From Taudactylus pleione (lineage: Eukaryota; Chordata; Amphibia; Anura; Myobatrachidae), in contig JAUIMM010000015.1 in assembly GCA_031769625.1 (NCBI GenBank), positions 25,637,501 to 25,701,500 on the forward strand: a stretch of 64,000 bases of DNA. The letters run 5' to 3'. Under the pieces are notes generated by a model. It was not told the origin of the DNA and searched no databases. It saw nothing but the letters and a program-made list of their open reading frames with translations. The translations under genes and the position numbers were made by a program. Shown here one piece after another: positions 32,333-44,685 of the stretch (positions are counted from its first letter, which is position 1; the number at the start of each line of letters is the position of its first letter).

Positions 32333-34021
32333 AAAGTGTTTCCCATTCATGTCTTTAGGCAATGTATTTCAAAAGTTATTTAGCGCACATTGATAATATA
32401 CTGCCTGTTCAAGTGAATTAGAAACTCATAATTTTGCTTAGCAAAAATCAGTCAAAATCACCTGAATTAAAAAAATGTTTAAAATATTTTGGGGAGTTCT
32501 GTGCTTGCCCCTTCACTCTGTTTCCCACAGTATGGGAGCCATTAGTGGGGGCTCGCGCTGCACCTATTTTACTAGTGACCAAACTGTTTGTATATGCTCT
32601 ATAATGTCAAATTGTATTCAAAAAGCAATTATTTTCAATGTTTAAGTGGCTTTTTATATTATTTTATTTTTCATTCCATTATTTTCAACAAGTAAATCGT
32701 AATTGTGTAGGACAATGTATTATCCTGCAGAGGTTGTTTTAACTTTCATTTCACTTAGAGGTTCAGGGAAACATGCAATTTGGCCACACTTTCACGCAAA
32801 ACTATATATGTAGCGAGCCTTATACTCCAAGGAAATTGTGATAAACAACAATGACATCTCATCAGATTACATGGCTCCGGGGCAGCTTAAGAGAGGAGGG
32901 AACGTGTGTTCAGTCTCCGTGTGAGCCCCCTTCTCTATCTTGGGCATCGCAGGGAGATATAATCTTACTTTGTGCTAGAGTCTACTGCGCATACATAGGT
33001 CTGCGGGAACATGGAGTAAACGCCTGGAACATTGGTCACTGTGCATTGCATTCATATTGAAAGCTATGCTCCACTTACTCATGTGAGCAAGACTCAATGA
33101 CAGTAAAAGCTTCTATCGTGCTAAGACATGAGGACTCCTATCTGAAGAACTCCCTGTGCACTGAATTGCCCACAAGCTGCCATTGACCATACATTTTGCG
33201 TAAATAATTAACCACTATTTATCTATATCGGCTTTATTAATGTGTGGACTACAATGTGTTGAGATCAGGTTTGTAGTTATAAATGGAAGCATCCTCACTA
33301 TATTTCAATCCTGAGTGTGGCTGCTGTCATCATCATTCTGTGTACGAATTTTCCATTCTTCAGCTAGGTCAAGGGAGCTGCCTGAGAAGAGTCACAGTTT
33401 CCCTTTGCTGAGATACTGCTGCAATACCAAAATACACTCCACATTCAGCCCCAGTAGCTCCTTCAAACTGTCTGAATCTAGCTTCCTTAATACCATTCCA
33501 TCTCCCACTTAGCTCCCTTTTGAGACCTGGCATATTAACGCTATCATAGTTGTTCCAGCATCCTGCACCGCTACCTGCTAGAAGTATACACTCATCGGCT
33601 GGTGAGCTGTATTACATCCTGCTCCACTCAAGCTTTGCTTTATTACCACCAGTGTACCCCAGCTGTATATCGCCTATCTTCTAATAAACCATCCCACTGG
33701 TTAAGAAATTGGGCTGTCTGTAGTGATAAGGTAACCACTGGTGTGTACATTCCACGGCACCTGTATACACACATTTCCATCATGATCCAGGTCCCGCTCA
33801 TGGTACTGGCATAAAGCGAATTCTCTTAAGGCCTTCAAACTCCACTACTGCGATTGCAGTCTCCAGTAAGTATGCACTTAACAGGGCTCCCTTTAATTTG
33901 CATTTATCACTAATTGCCAGTATTTAGTCCAGCTACATGCATTACACTCTGGTATTAACTTTTTGTTCTTTTGCAAATCACATCTGGAAGGTCAAACTTC
34001 CTATGCAGCCTTTATACAATC
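32333..34021. other. Spacer with a fragment of a hAT MITE
   Basis: 32867-33010 (GGGGCAGCTTAAGAGAGGAG then TAGAGTCTACTGCGCATACA) is similar to 52510-52680, so it is a decayed copy of that repeat. No gene is recognised in the rest. Confidence 0.45.
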
Positions 34022-35640
34022 TTTTTTTTTTTAAATCTTGTAATTTTTATTGAGATTTTTTCGAAATACACCCAAACAAAATTAAAAAAAATTACAGTGT
34101 AGTATCAATGTCAGCAGATATATGATACAGCTTAATCCACAATAAAATATACAATGTCAGCCAAATCAGTAGATACTTGTAAATAATATACAAGTCAAAC
34201 ATATAACAAAAAGGAAAAAATAACACAACCAGCTCAGACCATATGGATATTATAACGCGTACCCATAGGCACCATCTGGGCCCACGCGATATAGAGCTAA
34301 ATGAGAGCAGGTCGTATGAGCAAACAGAATATCTCGTCATTGTACAATCTTCAAGAAATATCACAAAACAGGATAAAATAAATTAAAATAAAAATAAAAA
34401 AGAAAGGGGAACATTTTACTATCCACCAACATATAAACCTAAACAAAATTAAATATATACCCCCCATTAAACCCCAAAGCAAACCTCTCCATAAATCCCT
34501 ACCCTCTATAATCTAACCCCAACCTAGGTATACCTGGATCCCCTATTACCCTAGCCCATCAGTATTCTAAACTAAGTACCTAACCCCCCAAATACCCAAA
34601 TATTGGATAATAACACAAACTAAATAACAGGGCAATAGACTAAATGGTCCTATACTAGTTAGAACTAACCCCAGCTCACAAATAGGACCCCAGAACAATT
34701 GTAATCAAGAGCCACTACCCCCCCCCCCCAACTTAAATATAAGGATATAAAGAATACTTCTATATCAGTAGTAAAACCCCCACCATCCCCCAACCCAGAT
34801 AAAAGATAATTGTACTGGATAATTGACAGGGGCAACAAGCTAAGGGACAATAAATCAAACGTGACCCAGCTCCCAGGCACAAAAAAGGGGTAAAATTCCT
34901 CCCACACTAAAACAAAATAAAATACAATTCTAGCATTAGAAATATGAGAATTTGGAAAAATCTGGATATTTATGCATACATCAGTGCGGAGAAATAAAAA
35001 CACACATAAAAGGCACTAACAGTGTGACAAACACAATGGACTCCAGATTACTAATCAGGACAAGCCTCTGCCTCTTGCAAAACAAAGAAAGAAAGAGTCT
35101 CAATCCAGCCCTCCCAAAAACAAACAAAAAAATACATATAATACTGAAATTATAAATCCCGAATCTACGTCACAGCTGGCAAATAGAAAAGACTGGCTTT
35201 TTGAAGAGCCAATGCAGAATTGAAGTATCCAAAATGGAGAAATTGTCGATGTATTCGCAACTTTCAAAGAGGATAAATCCAAATATTGATATTTCGTAGA
35301 AGAAATTAGGCCCACAGAATCAAACATCAAAGGAGGTGATAAGATATTAACAAAGCATCCTTGAAATGGCATCGGATGATATCGGATTTGTTTTCTCCAA
35401 AACTTGAAGGCGGTCGAGTGACCAACAACAGGAGTATCATCACCCTCCAGAGTGGGAATGCAAGTCTCCGTTTCAGCAAGCCAAGCCTCAGTGTATGGTA
35501 AGTTGTAACATGGAAGAGACAACTCAGCAGATTCACCATCTGAGCCATGAGCCTCTCTTCAAAGTCAGCAATAGCTTTAAGGACACGATCCATATTATTT
35601 AGAGAAGGCATAGCCACAGAAGGAGGTAACCTAGGCAGCA
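34022..35640 (-). mobile_element. L1-like LINE 3' part, decayed
   Basis: On the minus strand the segment ends in AATAAAAATTACAAGATTTA and an A-run, which appears on the plus strand as a T-run at 34022-34033. Upstream is a T- and G-rich 3'UTR-like stretch. A short minus-strand frame at 35617-35327 starts with a helix-like segment, VLKAIADFEERLMAQMV, which might be an ORF1 remnant. I see no reverse transcriptase. The 5' boundary is uncertain. Confidence 0.45.
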
Positions 35641-37242
35641 GGTATCATATCAGGATATTAGGGTAATACAAAACTTCTCAGGAGACGATCCCCAGATACA
35701 ATATACTTTATAACACTTCACTGTCACTTTTCCTTCATGTGATGCCCTGGGGGGGTCCTTGGCTGGGCTGGTTTTGGGGTAACCTTTGTTCCAGATATGA
35801 ACCCCTGAGTGTTAGGGACCTGCTAAACGAGGTGACCTGGACGCTGGTGGGCAGGCCCGTATCATTGGCCACTGATATGCTAACTACATCTGAAATTATA
35901 TTTAATGACAAAATACATTTCAATTTGAACAGTAATAATCGCATAGTGCATCAGCAATTTCTTTTTCTGTGCATAGTATTTCATAATCTCAGCTTGATAG
36001 CACCTATTAGGGTGTGCAGTCTAGAGCCACTCCCCATACAATATGGAGAGTCTTAGAGGCCAACAGGTAGTGGACATCCAAAAAATGAGAAATCCCAGTC
36101 TTTCACTCTGGGGGCCACAGGAGAGGAGACAGTGGATTTTCCTTCAGTCCAGCGGCAGTCACTATTGCAGAGCAGCACTTCAAGATGGCGGTCGGGACCG
36201 GGAGTCACCTGACTGTAGAAACCCACATAGAGCTGTGAAATGGTAGGAACAGGATTCTCCACCTATTCACCTACCCAGGACACTGATCCGGGCAAATGAT
36301 CCAAGATAACTGTAACAGATATTTGGGCCTAGGTGCTATGGAGTCAGCCTCCTACCACCAGCTCGGCCAGGCCATGCCCCAACCTTCATACAATCTTACT
36401 GAAACGCATAAACATGTTTTCAATCCTTATTGTAGCAACACATTGACTATCCATAAATGGAAAAGAGACCATCATCTGTAAATGATTATGAAGATTCATA
36501 GCCACTTTCTCATTTCTGTTGGTAACAATTTGTTCTCGGCGACTCAAAGAAATAAAATCTCACTGTTCCAAACATCCACATTAAAGCCCCAATGATTTGG
36601 TTGTGCTCCTTTTGTAATGTATCTTAGTTTGTTTACAGGTTTAGATGTTTGTAAATAAGGAATCCAGCAATTTTAGTGCAGTTTTTAAATTATACTTGAA
36701 ATAGGGTGCATGATATGGTTCAAATGATTGGGTTTTGTATTACCCCAATAATTAGGTTACTGTTCAAGTCCCCAGGTGAAAGGTAAGGTGTTCAGATGCA
36801 GTACAGGGAGCACAATCAGTGACCTCATGCTCTTTATACGATACCTTGTTCTACTTAAGACTTTACAATCCTAGAGACCATCCTTTGTCCTAACACTAAT
36901 CATCAGCATTGGTCAAAATTGGAGAAAACTATAGCTCTCTTCCTCCAATGAGATGCAACCCAACATGCAAAAACTTGTAGAGCTAGAAAAATCATCATCA
37001 TCCTGACTAAAACCATTTGAAGCTGGTGGCAAAATAAAGTTATTTAGCATAGATAAGATGGCGGAATCGGGAGGATCTACCAAAGAAACCTTGATGAATA
37101 ACCTTCCTCCTGCTTGGCACCCACCAGTCTTTTATCATCTTTAAACGGCTGTCATAAAATATACTGGGGAACGTGACTAGGAGGGAGGCTAAAGATACCA
37201 AGATAGAAATTCCCCCGCTTACATGTGAGTTGGGGTACGTGG

Positions 37243-37245
<3 letters not shown>
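35641..37245. other. Unclassified sequence
   Basis: Contains two AAGATGGCGG motifs (36183 and 37053) of a kind seen in LINE 5' ends, but no reverse-transcriptase sequence supports that. No gene is recognised. Confidence 0.4.

Positions 37246-37274
<29 letters not shown>
37246..37274. repeat. TA microsatellite (left of fold-back unit)
   Basis: A TA run directly abuts the fold-back unit. Another, longer one lies at 37556-37628. Confidence 0.9.
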
Positions 37275-37276
<2 letters not shown>

Positions 37277-37278
<2 letters not shown>

Positions 37279-37483
37279 CCGACAGAAGGTGCAGCACTCC
37301 TTGCTCTTAATAACAATCCAAAACAACGGCTTGATATAGCAACGTTTCAGTGCCTTTATTACCGCACTGTCATCAGGCTTAAATTATATGACATACAAAC
37401 ACTGTTTAAATACAGTCTACAGTCAACAGCCGTTGTTTTGGATTGTTATTAAGAGCAAGGAGTGCTGCACCTTCTGTCGGTAT
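37277..37483 (-). mobile_element. Penelope-like fold-back unit
   Basis: About 207 bp with ~54-bp arms (37277-37331 and 37430-37483) that pair with a 1-nt indel, including GACAGAAGGTGCAGCACTCC. The non-paired middle carries a hammerhead-like core on the minus strand. It is embedded in TA repeats. Penelope-like retroelements are known to carry hammerhead motifs and inverted termini; no Penelope protein is visible here, so the family call is an inference. Confidence 0.45.
37345..37377 (-). ncRNA. Hammerhead-ribozyme-like core
   Basis: The minus strand reads CTGATGA (37377-37371), a potential AGTGC/GCACT stem II with a 10-nt loop, then GAAAC (37349-37345) followed by GTTGC. CTGATGA and GAAA are the invariant catalytic boxes. 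The pairing partner of CGTTG (CAACG) is present upstream in the left-hand repeat on the same strand. I could not place a canonical GTC cleavage triplet with confidence, so it may be inactive. Confidence 0.45.
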
Positions 37484-37551
37484 CTGTGAGTAGCTAGTGC
37501 GGGCACCCTGCCATACTAATATTCTCTCAGGAGAGCCGGACCACAACTATA

Positions 37552-37555
<4 letters not shown>

Positions 37556-37628
<73 letters not shown>
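37556..37628. repeat. TA microsatellite
   Basis: About 36 uninterrupted TA/AT dinucleotides. Confidence 0.95.
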
Positions 37629-37630
<2 letters not shown>

Positions 37631-39558
37631 ACTGTCTTTATGACATTTGGAATTATTTTCTTAAGAATTACACCTAAAAGAGACATTGTGTTTTGTTTTC
37701 CTTTTTGTCTTTTGGATACACATAACACTGAGGACCTTAGAGGAACTCCAGCTTTTATGAAGAAAGAAACTAAAGACTGAACCAAAGGAGTCTAAGAAGT
37801 TTGGTGTTTATTGATTTTTCTTTGAATATTACCTTTAAATTTTTTATCCAGCGCCATCTTTTGTTCAGATTGCTTTTGTTCTACATGATATCTTGAGTGG
37901 GGTGACACTCGTTTTTTTCTGGACGATAGGAAGGCTGCAGGTGTTGTGCACCCCCTTTCACACATATTTCGTATTTAGCATAGATAGCCTTGGAACCATA
38001 CACCCTTAAAAATAACCCCTATTTACAACTTTAACCCAATTTGAATGATCTTCCTCTACAAAAGGAAGTTTCATCTCATCTACTCCCAAGTGCCATGACG
38101 GGTGTTTAGCCCTTTGCATTCGTAAAAAAAAAAGAAATAAATAATTTATGCTGGTCAAAATGAAAGTACAAATTCCAGTCATTAAACAGTTGGCAAATAA
38201 TTATATTATTACATATCTGATTACATTGTCTGTTCAAGTGGTAGATAATGCTTCATTACTAACATCAGGTAGCCCAAGAGCAAACTAAATGGGTCAAAAA
38301 TAAAAAACACATCATACAATGATCCAATTAAACCAGCATTTTTGAATCTACTACTATAGCATGTCTCAAGTGTTAATTTTATACTTCCATTCTTTACTCT
38401 TCTAAATAAAATTCACAGACTGAGGAAAAAACCTTCCTGGCTCCAATCCTTGCACACCTCTCCTATAATGAATTTGTAACCCTTGCACAATTGTGTACAA
38501 AAACTGAAGTAGTCAACTCTTTCATTCAATCTTTGATATATTATTTAATTTTATTTAAGTTGCCACAAATGCTGGCCACAAGCTGTTGATTTGATTGGCC
38601 ATGTAATGTTTATTGATGGTCACTTCTGATTAGGAAACTTTTACAATTGTAGACCTTTCAGTTAAGTACATTAAAGAATGTAAAAATCTAGAGAGTTGAC
38701 CAACCCATTTATTTTCATTAATATTTTTAATACTGCAATATCTATATAAAACGTGGAGATACGATGGCAACAAAGTCCTGTAAATGGACATAAAATAAAT
38801 AAATAGAAATGTATATCACAGTAGCTGTATGTTGACATTGAAATCTAATGTAAATCCAAGTTACCCATAGTTGTCTCTGTGTGGTCTTAATTGACCTATA
38901 TTGTTAGTCCATAGATGAGATACCTCCCACTGCCAGTGCCGTGTGTTTAGTGCCCTGCTTGTTTAGGCTGCCTTCAGATGACTGTAAACCAGTAATTCTA
39001 AACCCTGGGTGCGAGATGGCCTTTCTGTCATGCACAACTTGACAGATTTTATGTAAAAAGCAAATCATTAAAAAGACAGATATAGCAAAAGCAAATATGT
39101 ACATTTACTTTATGTCAACCTAAGGATTTAATAATGTAAAATATTTCAAAACAATTCTATAATATAAAAATGCTATTTTAAAAAAATGGTTTTTAAGGCT
39201 GCAAGTTTCTGGGTATACAGAATAATGCTGGCCCTTTTAGATGATAGTATGCTGGTCTTTGTTATGCATTATATGTTAGTCATTGCTGCACATAACATGC
39301 TGGCCATTGCAGGATATAATATGCAGGTAACTGTGGACATAATGAGGATGATGCAGAGTTAAACCCAAGTCTGTTTGTGAAGAGTATCTTGTGTGTTTTA
39401 AAAAATCAAACACATCCCCATTGGCGACTGCAAATGCATAACTGAGCTCTTACTGATGGTTACAGGCCACAGTTTTGTTTTTTGTTTTTTTTAATGACCC
39501 ATAACTATAGACCAATTTATAATGACCAGGCAGCAGAGGCAATTCTAAAATAGTGGAT
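37629..39558. other. No recognisable feature
   Basis: AT-rich. The segment 37845-37880 (CCAGCGCCATCTTTTGTTC) resembles the end of the fold-back insert at 2361-2380, a weak hint of another element of that type. Nothing else is supported. Confidence 0.45.
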
Positions 39559-39561
39559 TTA

Positions 39562-39986
39562 GGCCCTGATTCAGAGCCGGACGCTCTGACCAGAGCGCTC
39601 GCTCTGAATCAGGGCCCACCTCCATAAATATGGAGCGTCCTCCTGGACGCTCGTATAGCTGTGGGTCACCACCCACAGCCTATACGAGCGTGCAGGATGA
39701 TGGTCGCGATGGTCGCCAGTGCGAGCAGAAGCCTGCGGTTGAGTTTCTCAACCGCAAGGCCAGGAGTGATTTTGGCTCTATCAGAGCCAAAATCACTCCC
39801 ACTGACATCACTACTAAGTGGGGCCGGCTTCTGATGGTAGGCGTTCCCTAGGGAGCGCCTCCGTCTGGCAGGCACGCCCACCAAAGGGGGCGTGCTGTCA
39901 ATCAACATCGACAGCACGCCCCCTTTGATCAAACACAACGAGCGAAGGAAAGTCCAGCCGCTCGCGAGTGGGTCTGAATCAGGCCC
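39562..39986. mobile_element. Harbinger MITE sharing ends with the 7.6-kb element
   Basis: Begins GGCCCTGATTCAGAGCCGG and ends GTCTGAATCAGGCCC, flanked by TTA at 39559-39561 and 39987-39989. The left terminus folds on itself (GCTCTGAATCAGGGCCC at 39600-39616). The termini match those of the autonomous element at 43621-51223. The interior is shared, in opposite orientation, with 62364-62878. Confidence 0.85.
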
Positions 39987-40026
39987 TTACATTTTTCTGG
40001 AGGATTTAATAAATACTAGTCTGTAC

Positions 40027-41513
40027 TAGGGATGTGCGCTGACACCCGTGTTTTGGATTCGGATCTAGATCTCCTCGTGTTTTGGATCTGGATTTGGTTT
40101 TGGCAACGTGTTTTGAATTTGGATCTGTATTTTTTTCTAAATAAACCCCATAAAACAGCTAAAATAATTTGGGCCCGTTTTTGTTCCTACAGTATTACTA
40201 ACCTCAATAACATTTATTTCCATTAATTTCCAGTCATTTTTGACCACCTCACAGCTCACAATATTGATTTCATCTAGTTTAGGCCAAAAGGTTGCATCCA
40301 GCTAGCTGGCTGAATAAGTTAAGCGACAGCAGTGGGCAGCACTAACATGTTGAAGTTCAGCTTCCAACATGGCACAGAGTGGATTGCAGTGGTAGACAGG
40401 ATGGCAGTTTAATAAACTATGCAACCCCTAGGAATTTTGAAAACCAAGAATGTTTTCCTTAACTAGGTCAGAGGCCCGATGGAGTTGGAATATGTTTATG
40501 GACTGAAGACAGGGAAAGGACGGAAGGATTGATTAGGTTTTAATTTATTTTAATGTTTTGATTCTTAATCTATGTAGGATCAAGTTCTTCAATTCCTAAA
40601 AGACATCTTTAATTTGGAGTAGGTTTTTTAATTTTTATACATCTAATAGAAATGAGGTGGTATTGCTGGTGGAAGTGCTGCTAGAGTCACAAATACGTGG
40701 ACGATAAACTGTGGTCTGGCCGGCAGTGTCACCAAACAATAATAGCGCAGCTAAGTTGCTAATGCACACACACACAAAAAATATATATATATTTTTAATT
40801 TTTAGTGGATTGATAATATTAATATTTATTTCACTTTTATTTATTTTAACACTGGGGCAGAGCACCCCTGAACGAGGCAGCAGCCCCTTGATGAACAACA
40901 CAGACAGCTCCCCTTCTTTATGATCAACAACGCACCCATGCCGAGTGCAGAAAGACCACCTACAGAGTCACAAATACGTGGATGATAAACTGCGGCAGTG
41001 TCACCGTACAATAATAGCTCAGCTAAATTGCTAACGCACACACACACACAACCAAAAAAAAAGAAGAAAAAAAGCCATTTTATTTTATTTTACACTGGGG
41101 AAGAGCACCCCTAATTGACACAGCACCCACCCCCCTGGACAACACAGCACCCCTTTATGGACTGCAGCCTTTGCCTGATGGACAACAACACAGCAGTAGC
41201 CATAGTTAACTGACAGGACAGGTGACTCAGAAGCTGCAGCACCCTGTGACGGAAGCCCCCCATTATATACTGCAGCCTAAGCCCCTTTTTGGAATACACA
41301 ACAGCAGCCTTCCGCCCAAGACTCCGACTGGACACACACACTGAGTGACTGACAGTGACTACACGTCTACTAGCTTCTCTCTCCACATCTGGAGTAAAAA
41401 TGGAGCAGATCGCGGGGACCTTTATATAATCCAAAATCTGCGAGACTCTGACAGCGGGTAGATGACGTTGTGCCTCTTTTTGTGATCCAAGCCAGGCGGG
41501 AAAAGCCGAGCCG
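40027..41513 (-). mobile_element. Defective hAT copy, right end truncated
   Basis: Begins TAGGGATGTGCGCTGACACC and matches 25012-25420 in broad outline, including the AATTTCCAGTC and AAAGGTTGCA segments. The transposase is deleted. A block with CACAAATACGTGGA recurs at 40687 and 40967. The other end stops at GGCGGGAAAAGCCGAGCC, short of its terminus, where Tc1-type sequence starts. Confidence 0.75.
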
Positions 41514-42006
41514 GATGGAGTGGTGTAAAGCACACCGACACTGGACTGTGGAGCAGTGGAAACGTGTTCTCTGGAGTGATGAATCACACTTGGCAGTCAG
41601 ATGGGCGAGTCTGGGTTTGGCGGATGCCGGGAGAACGTTACCTGCCTGACTGCATTGTGCCAACTGTGAAGTTTGGTGGAGGAGGGATAATGGTATGGGG
41701 CTGTTTTTCAGGGTTTGGGCTTATTTCCAGTGAAGGGCAATCTTAATGCTTCAGCATACCAAAACATTTTGGACAATGCTATGCTTCCAACTTTGTGGCA
41801 ACAGTTGCTCTACAGAATAAATGAGCACAAATTCCCACAGAAACACTCCATAATCTTGTGGAAAACCTTCCAAGAAGAGTGGAAGCTGTTATAGCGGCAA
41901 AAGGGGAACCAACTCCATATTAAAATTATATGTATTTGAATACAATGTCATTACAGTTCCTGTTGGTGTAATGGTCAGGCGTCTGAATACTTTTTGTCCA
42001 TGTAGT
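41514..42006 (+). pseudogene. Tc1-like transposase relic
   Basis: Reads in shifting frames as WSDES, then [35 protein letters not shown], then YQNILDNAMLPTLWQQL. It ends in a Tc1-type terminus, GAATACTTTTTGTCCATGTA. The 5' half is absent and the rest is interrupted and partly deleted. It begins exactly where the adjacent hAT copy ends. Confidence 0.75.
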
Positions 42007-42346
42007 GTGGGCGTGGCTTGACGAGGACATGATTGCGTTGACGTCACAGGCTCAGAGAGTAGCGTGGAATAACATCAAGGATGCTAGTTCTTCATCGGGT
42101 ATCTCTGCTTCCTCATACTTTAATTGTGATATTGCAATGTATCACACATTGCTTATGTGAGTGGTTTAATTTATTTTTTAGTAAAGTTTGTTGCTGTAAT
42201 ATACTTCACCATTGTGCGCCTTCTGTATTCCTTTTTCATACACTTTAATACAGTGCTGCAACACGCATATATAATATGGACATTATCTGAATTGTCTGAA
42301 ATAGACACTGATTGCGCAACTTGGGATAGTTTGTTGGCTTTATAAA
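42007..42346. other. No recognisable feature
   Basis: Short spacer leading into an AT microsatellite at about 42347-42373. Confidence 0.45.
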
Positions 42347-42373
42347 TATATAATATATATATATATATATATA

Positions 42374-42967
42374 TAACAGGACTGGATTAGGGGTCCCTCT
42401 CCTGGGGTAGATGGACTCCCTCTTCATACGCACACAGCAGCCGGAAAATAGTACACCAGTCTGGATTTCGTGCTAACTGAACGGCGCCAGTCTTTATTGT
42501 ACCAAGTAAAAGGAAAAACAAAACATAAAAGTAAACGCTAGCCTGTCTGTGCGCTAACTAAACAAGAGGTCCCCTCTCTAAAGAAACAGTGGGGCCTACT
42601 GCCTCCACCATCAACACAAGCGTATGCACAGACCTTACAGGTAGTTTCACAAATTCTCTCTGAGCCAGCCAGCCTGCTTGCTCTCCCAGGTATGAGACTC
42701 CCTTACAATTAGACACAGCCTATATCAGCCAGTTTCAGGTGCAGAGCTTAATGAGCCTGCTAACAGGCCAAAAACCAAAACCTGGAGTGGATTGTGGATG
42801 CAGCCCACCCTCTCCTCACATCCACACCCCCAGGTCCCAAACCAGCTTTTCCAAAAGCCGAAACTCAAATCTGCTTCAGTGCAGACTGGGGGCTTTTTTA
42901 GAACACATAGGTCAAAAACCTAGGGCAAACCTAGGGCACTGACCACTTTACCAGTGATCCTATCACA
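42374..42967 (-). mobile_element. Solo LTR related to the Gmr1-type element
   Basis: About 594 bp that follows the 5624-6227 LTR from GGGTCCCTCTCCTGGG through GGCGCCAGTCTTTATTGTAC to CCAGTGATCCTATCACA. Divergence is moderate. It is flanked by AT-rich sequence on both sides, compatible with an ATAT-type duplication inside the microsatellite. No internal sequence remains. Confidence 0.85.
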
Positions 42968-42975
42968 ATATATAT

Positions 42976-43620
42976 TAGGGATGAGCGGGTTCGGATTTCT
43001 GAAATCCAAACCCCCCCGAGCCCCCCCGATCCGAGTCGGGAACCGAGTCTGGCTCGGGTTTCCCGCCTGACTCGGAACTGAAATCGAGGCAAAACGTCAT
43101 CATCCCGCCTTCCGGATCTCGCAGGTTTTGGATTCTATAAAAGGTCCCCGCGTCAGCGCCATTTCTCACTCCGGCTGTGGACAGTGAAGTGGGAGGGTGG
43201 GAGCTAGGGCTGGCTGGGCTGTGTTGTGCTGCTGTTGTCCATAGGGGCTGGCTGGGCTGTGTTGTGCTTCAGTTGTCCATAGGGGCTGTGTCCACTCCAA
43301 AGTCTTTAGGGGTTGGCTGGACTATGTTGTGTAGTGTCCCATAAAGGCTGTAGTCCTAAAGGGGTGCTGTAGTGTTGTCCAGGGGGTGATCTGTCCATCA
43401 GGGGTGCTCCCCCAAAGTGCACTCCAAAAAAAATAAAAAAATAAAAATTTCTGTTTGTGAATTGTGTGCGCAGTAGCCGTACGTGCATCAACAAACTAGC
43501 GCCAAGCGTGCGCCTATGTCATAAATCAAGGGCCGGCTGGCTTGTCCGTTAAAGGGTGCTGTAACCCCCAACGTGCACTCCAAAAAAAATAAAAAATAAT
43601 TTTCTGTGTTTGTGAATTGT
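42976..43620 (+). mobile_element. Defective hAT copy, left part (split by Harbinger)
   Basis: Begins TAGGGATGAGCGGGTTCGG, matching the promoter-proximal end of the intact hAT, and runs into its subterminal repeats. It stops at GAATTGT, where the Harbinger element begins, and continues at 51224. The 8 bp to its left (ATATATAT) and to the right of the far end (ATAAATAT) form an approximate duplication. Confidence 0.85.
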
Positions 43621-44474
43621 GGCCCTCATTCAGAGCCGCTCGTAAGCGGATGTTCGTTCGTAGTCAGCCGATGTTGTACAACCACGCATGCGTCGGTGTA
43701 ACATTGCGCATGTGCGTACGGCTGAATGCGATAATTTTTTCAGTCGGTCGTCGAACAGCGAACAGGAAGTGACATGTCAAATGTGATTGACAGAACTGTC
43801 CATTTTGGGGCGGTGACGGGGGTGGAGATGGGAAAACGCAGGCGTGTCGAGGCGTTTTTTGGGCATACATAAATTATCTGATGCGAGCGGCCAATGTGAA
43901 CGGAACAAGTGATACGTCACTGTCTGATCCACTATCCATTAAGACTGCTCGCTCAGCTTGTGGTCTGGTATAGTCTACCGCAATGACGATGGTCTCTTCA
44001 TCCTTCCCTAGGCACATCGATGGTCTTGGGATTTATCAATTGAGGCCACAAAAACAATCATCTTTGAATTGCAAAAATGCTTGTAAGGTGTTTAGCAAAT
44101 AGACATTTTTTAGTAGCTAAAAACCGAACGCAGGTGAACTACTCAGCTGCTAATTTCTGGGTCATAAAATCAATTAGCTAACAAATGTCATTTTATTTTG
44201 TGTGTTTTTGCAATATTTTGAAGGGTTTTTTTTTAGGGAAACAATATTGTACGCATGTTTGTTATTTTTCTTCTTTTTTTGGGGGCCAAGAAAACAATCG
44301 TCCTTTTGTTTTTTGATAAGTGTTAATTAAAACTCATAAATTGTTTTTAACCTTTTTTTTTCTCAAAATTAATGTTTATATTTCCGTTGGCTTGTTTGTC
44401 ATTTTGTTTGCGGGATTACCTTTTAACCAGTTTTGGAATAAATTAACAATAGAATTTTGCAGATTTTCAACAGA
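43621..44474. other. Harbinger left non-coding flank
   Basis: Terminal repeat followed by GC-rich then AT-rich sequence with no gene. It ends at the AATAAA of the minus-strand Myb gene (44477-44483). Confidence 0.6.
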
Positions 44475-44685
44475 ATTTTATTAAATGTTTTTTGTTTTTT
44501 TTTCCATAAAAAAATTCTGGATAATGTAAAAACAAATAACAAAGGTTTTTAGCAACACACAAACAAAATAAGTGGCATTTGAAATCCACAAACAAACACA
44601 ATTAAAAAACAATTCACAAGAAAGGAGAGGGAGGTTTTGGGCATTAAGGAATATGGGGCAAACACAGAGATGGATTGTGGGAAAA

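Noticed and set aside
36040..37070. LINE 5' ends suggested by AAGATGGCGG motifs at 36183 and 37053
   Set aside because: No ORF or reverse-transcriptase sequence follows, so the motif alone is not enough.
37556..37628. Long TA run as a possible origin or recombination site
   Set aside because: It is a plain TA microsatellite of a kind that recurs several times in the window.
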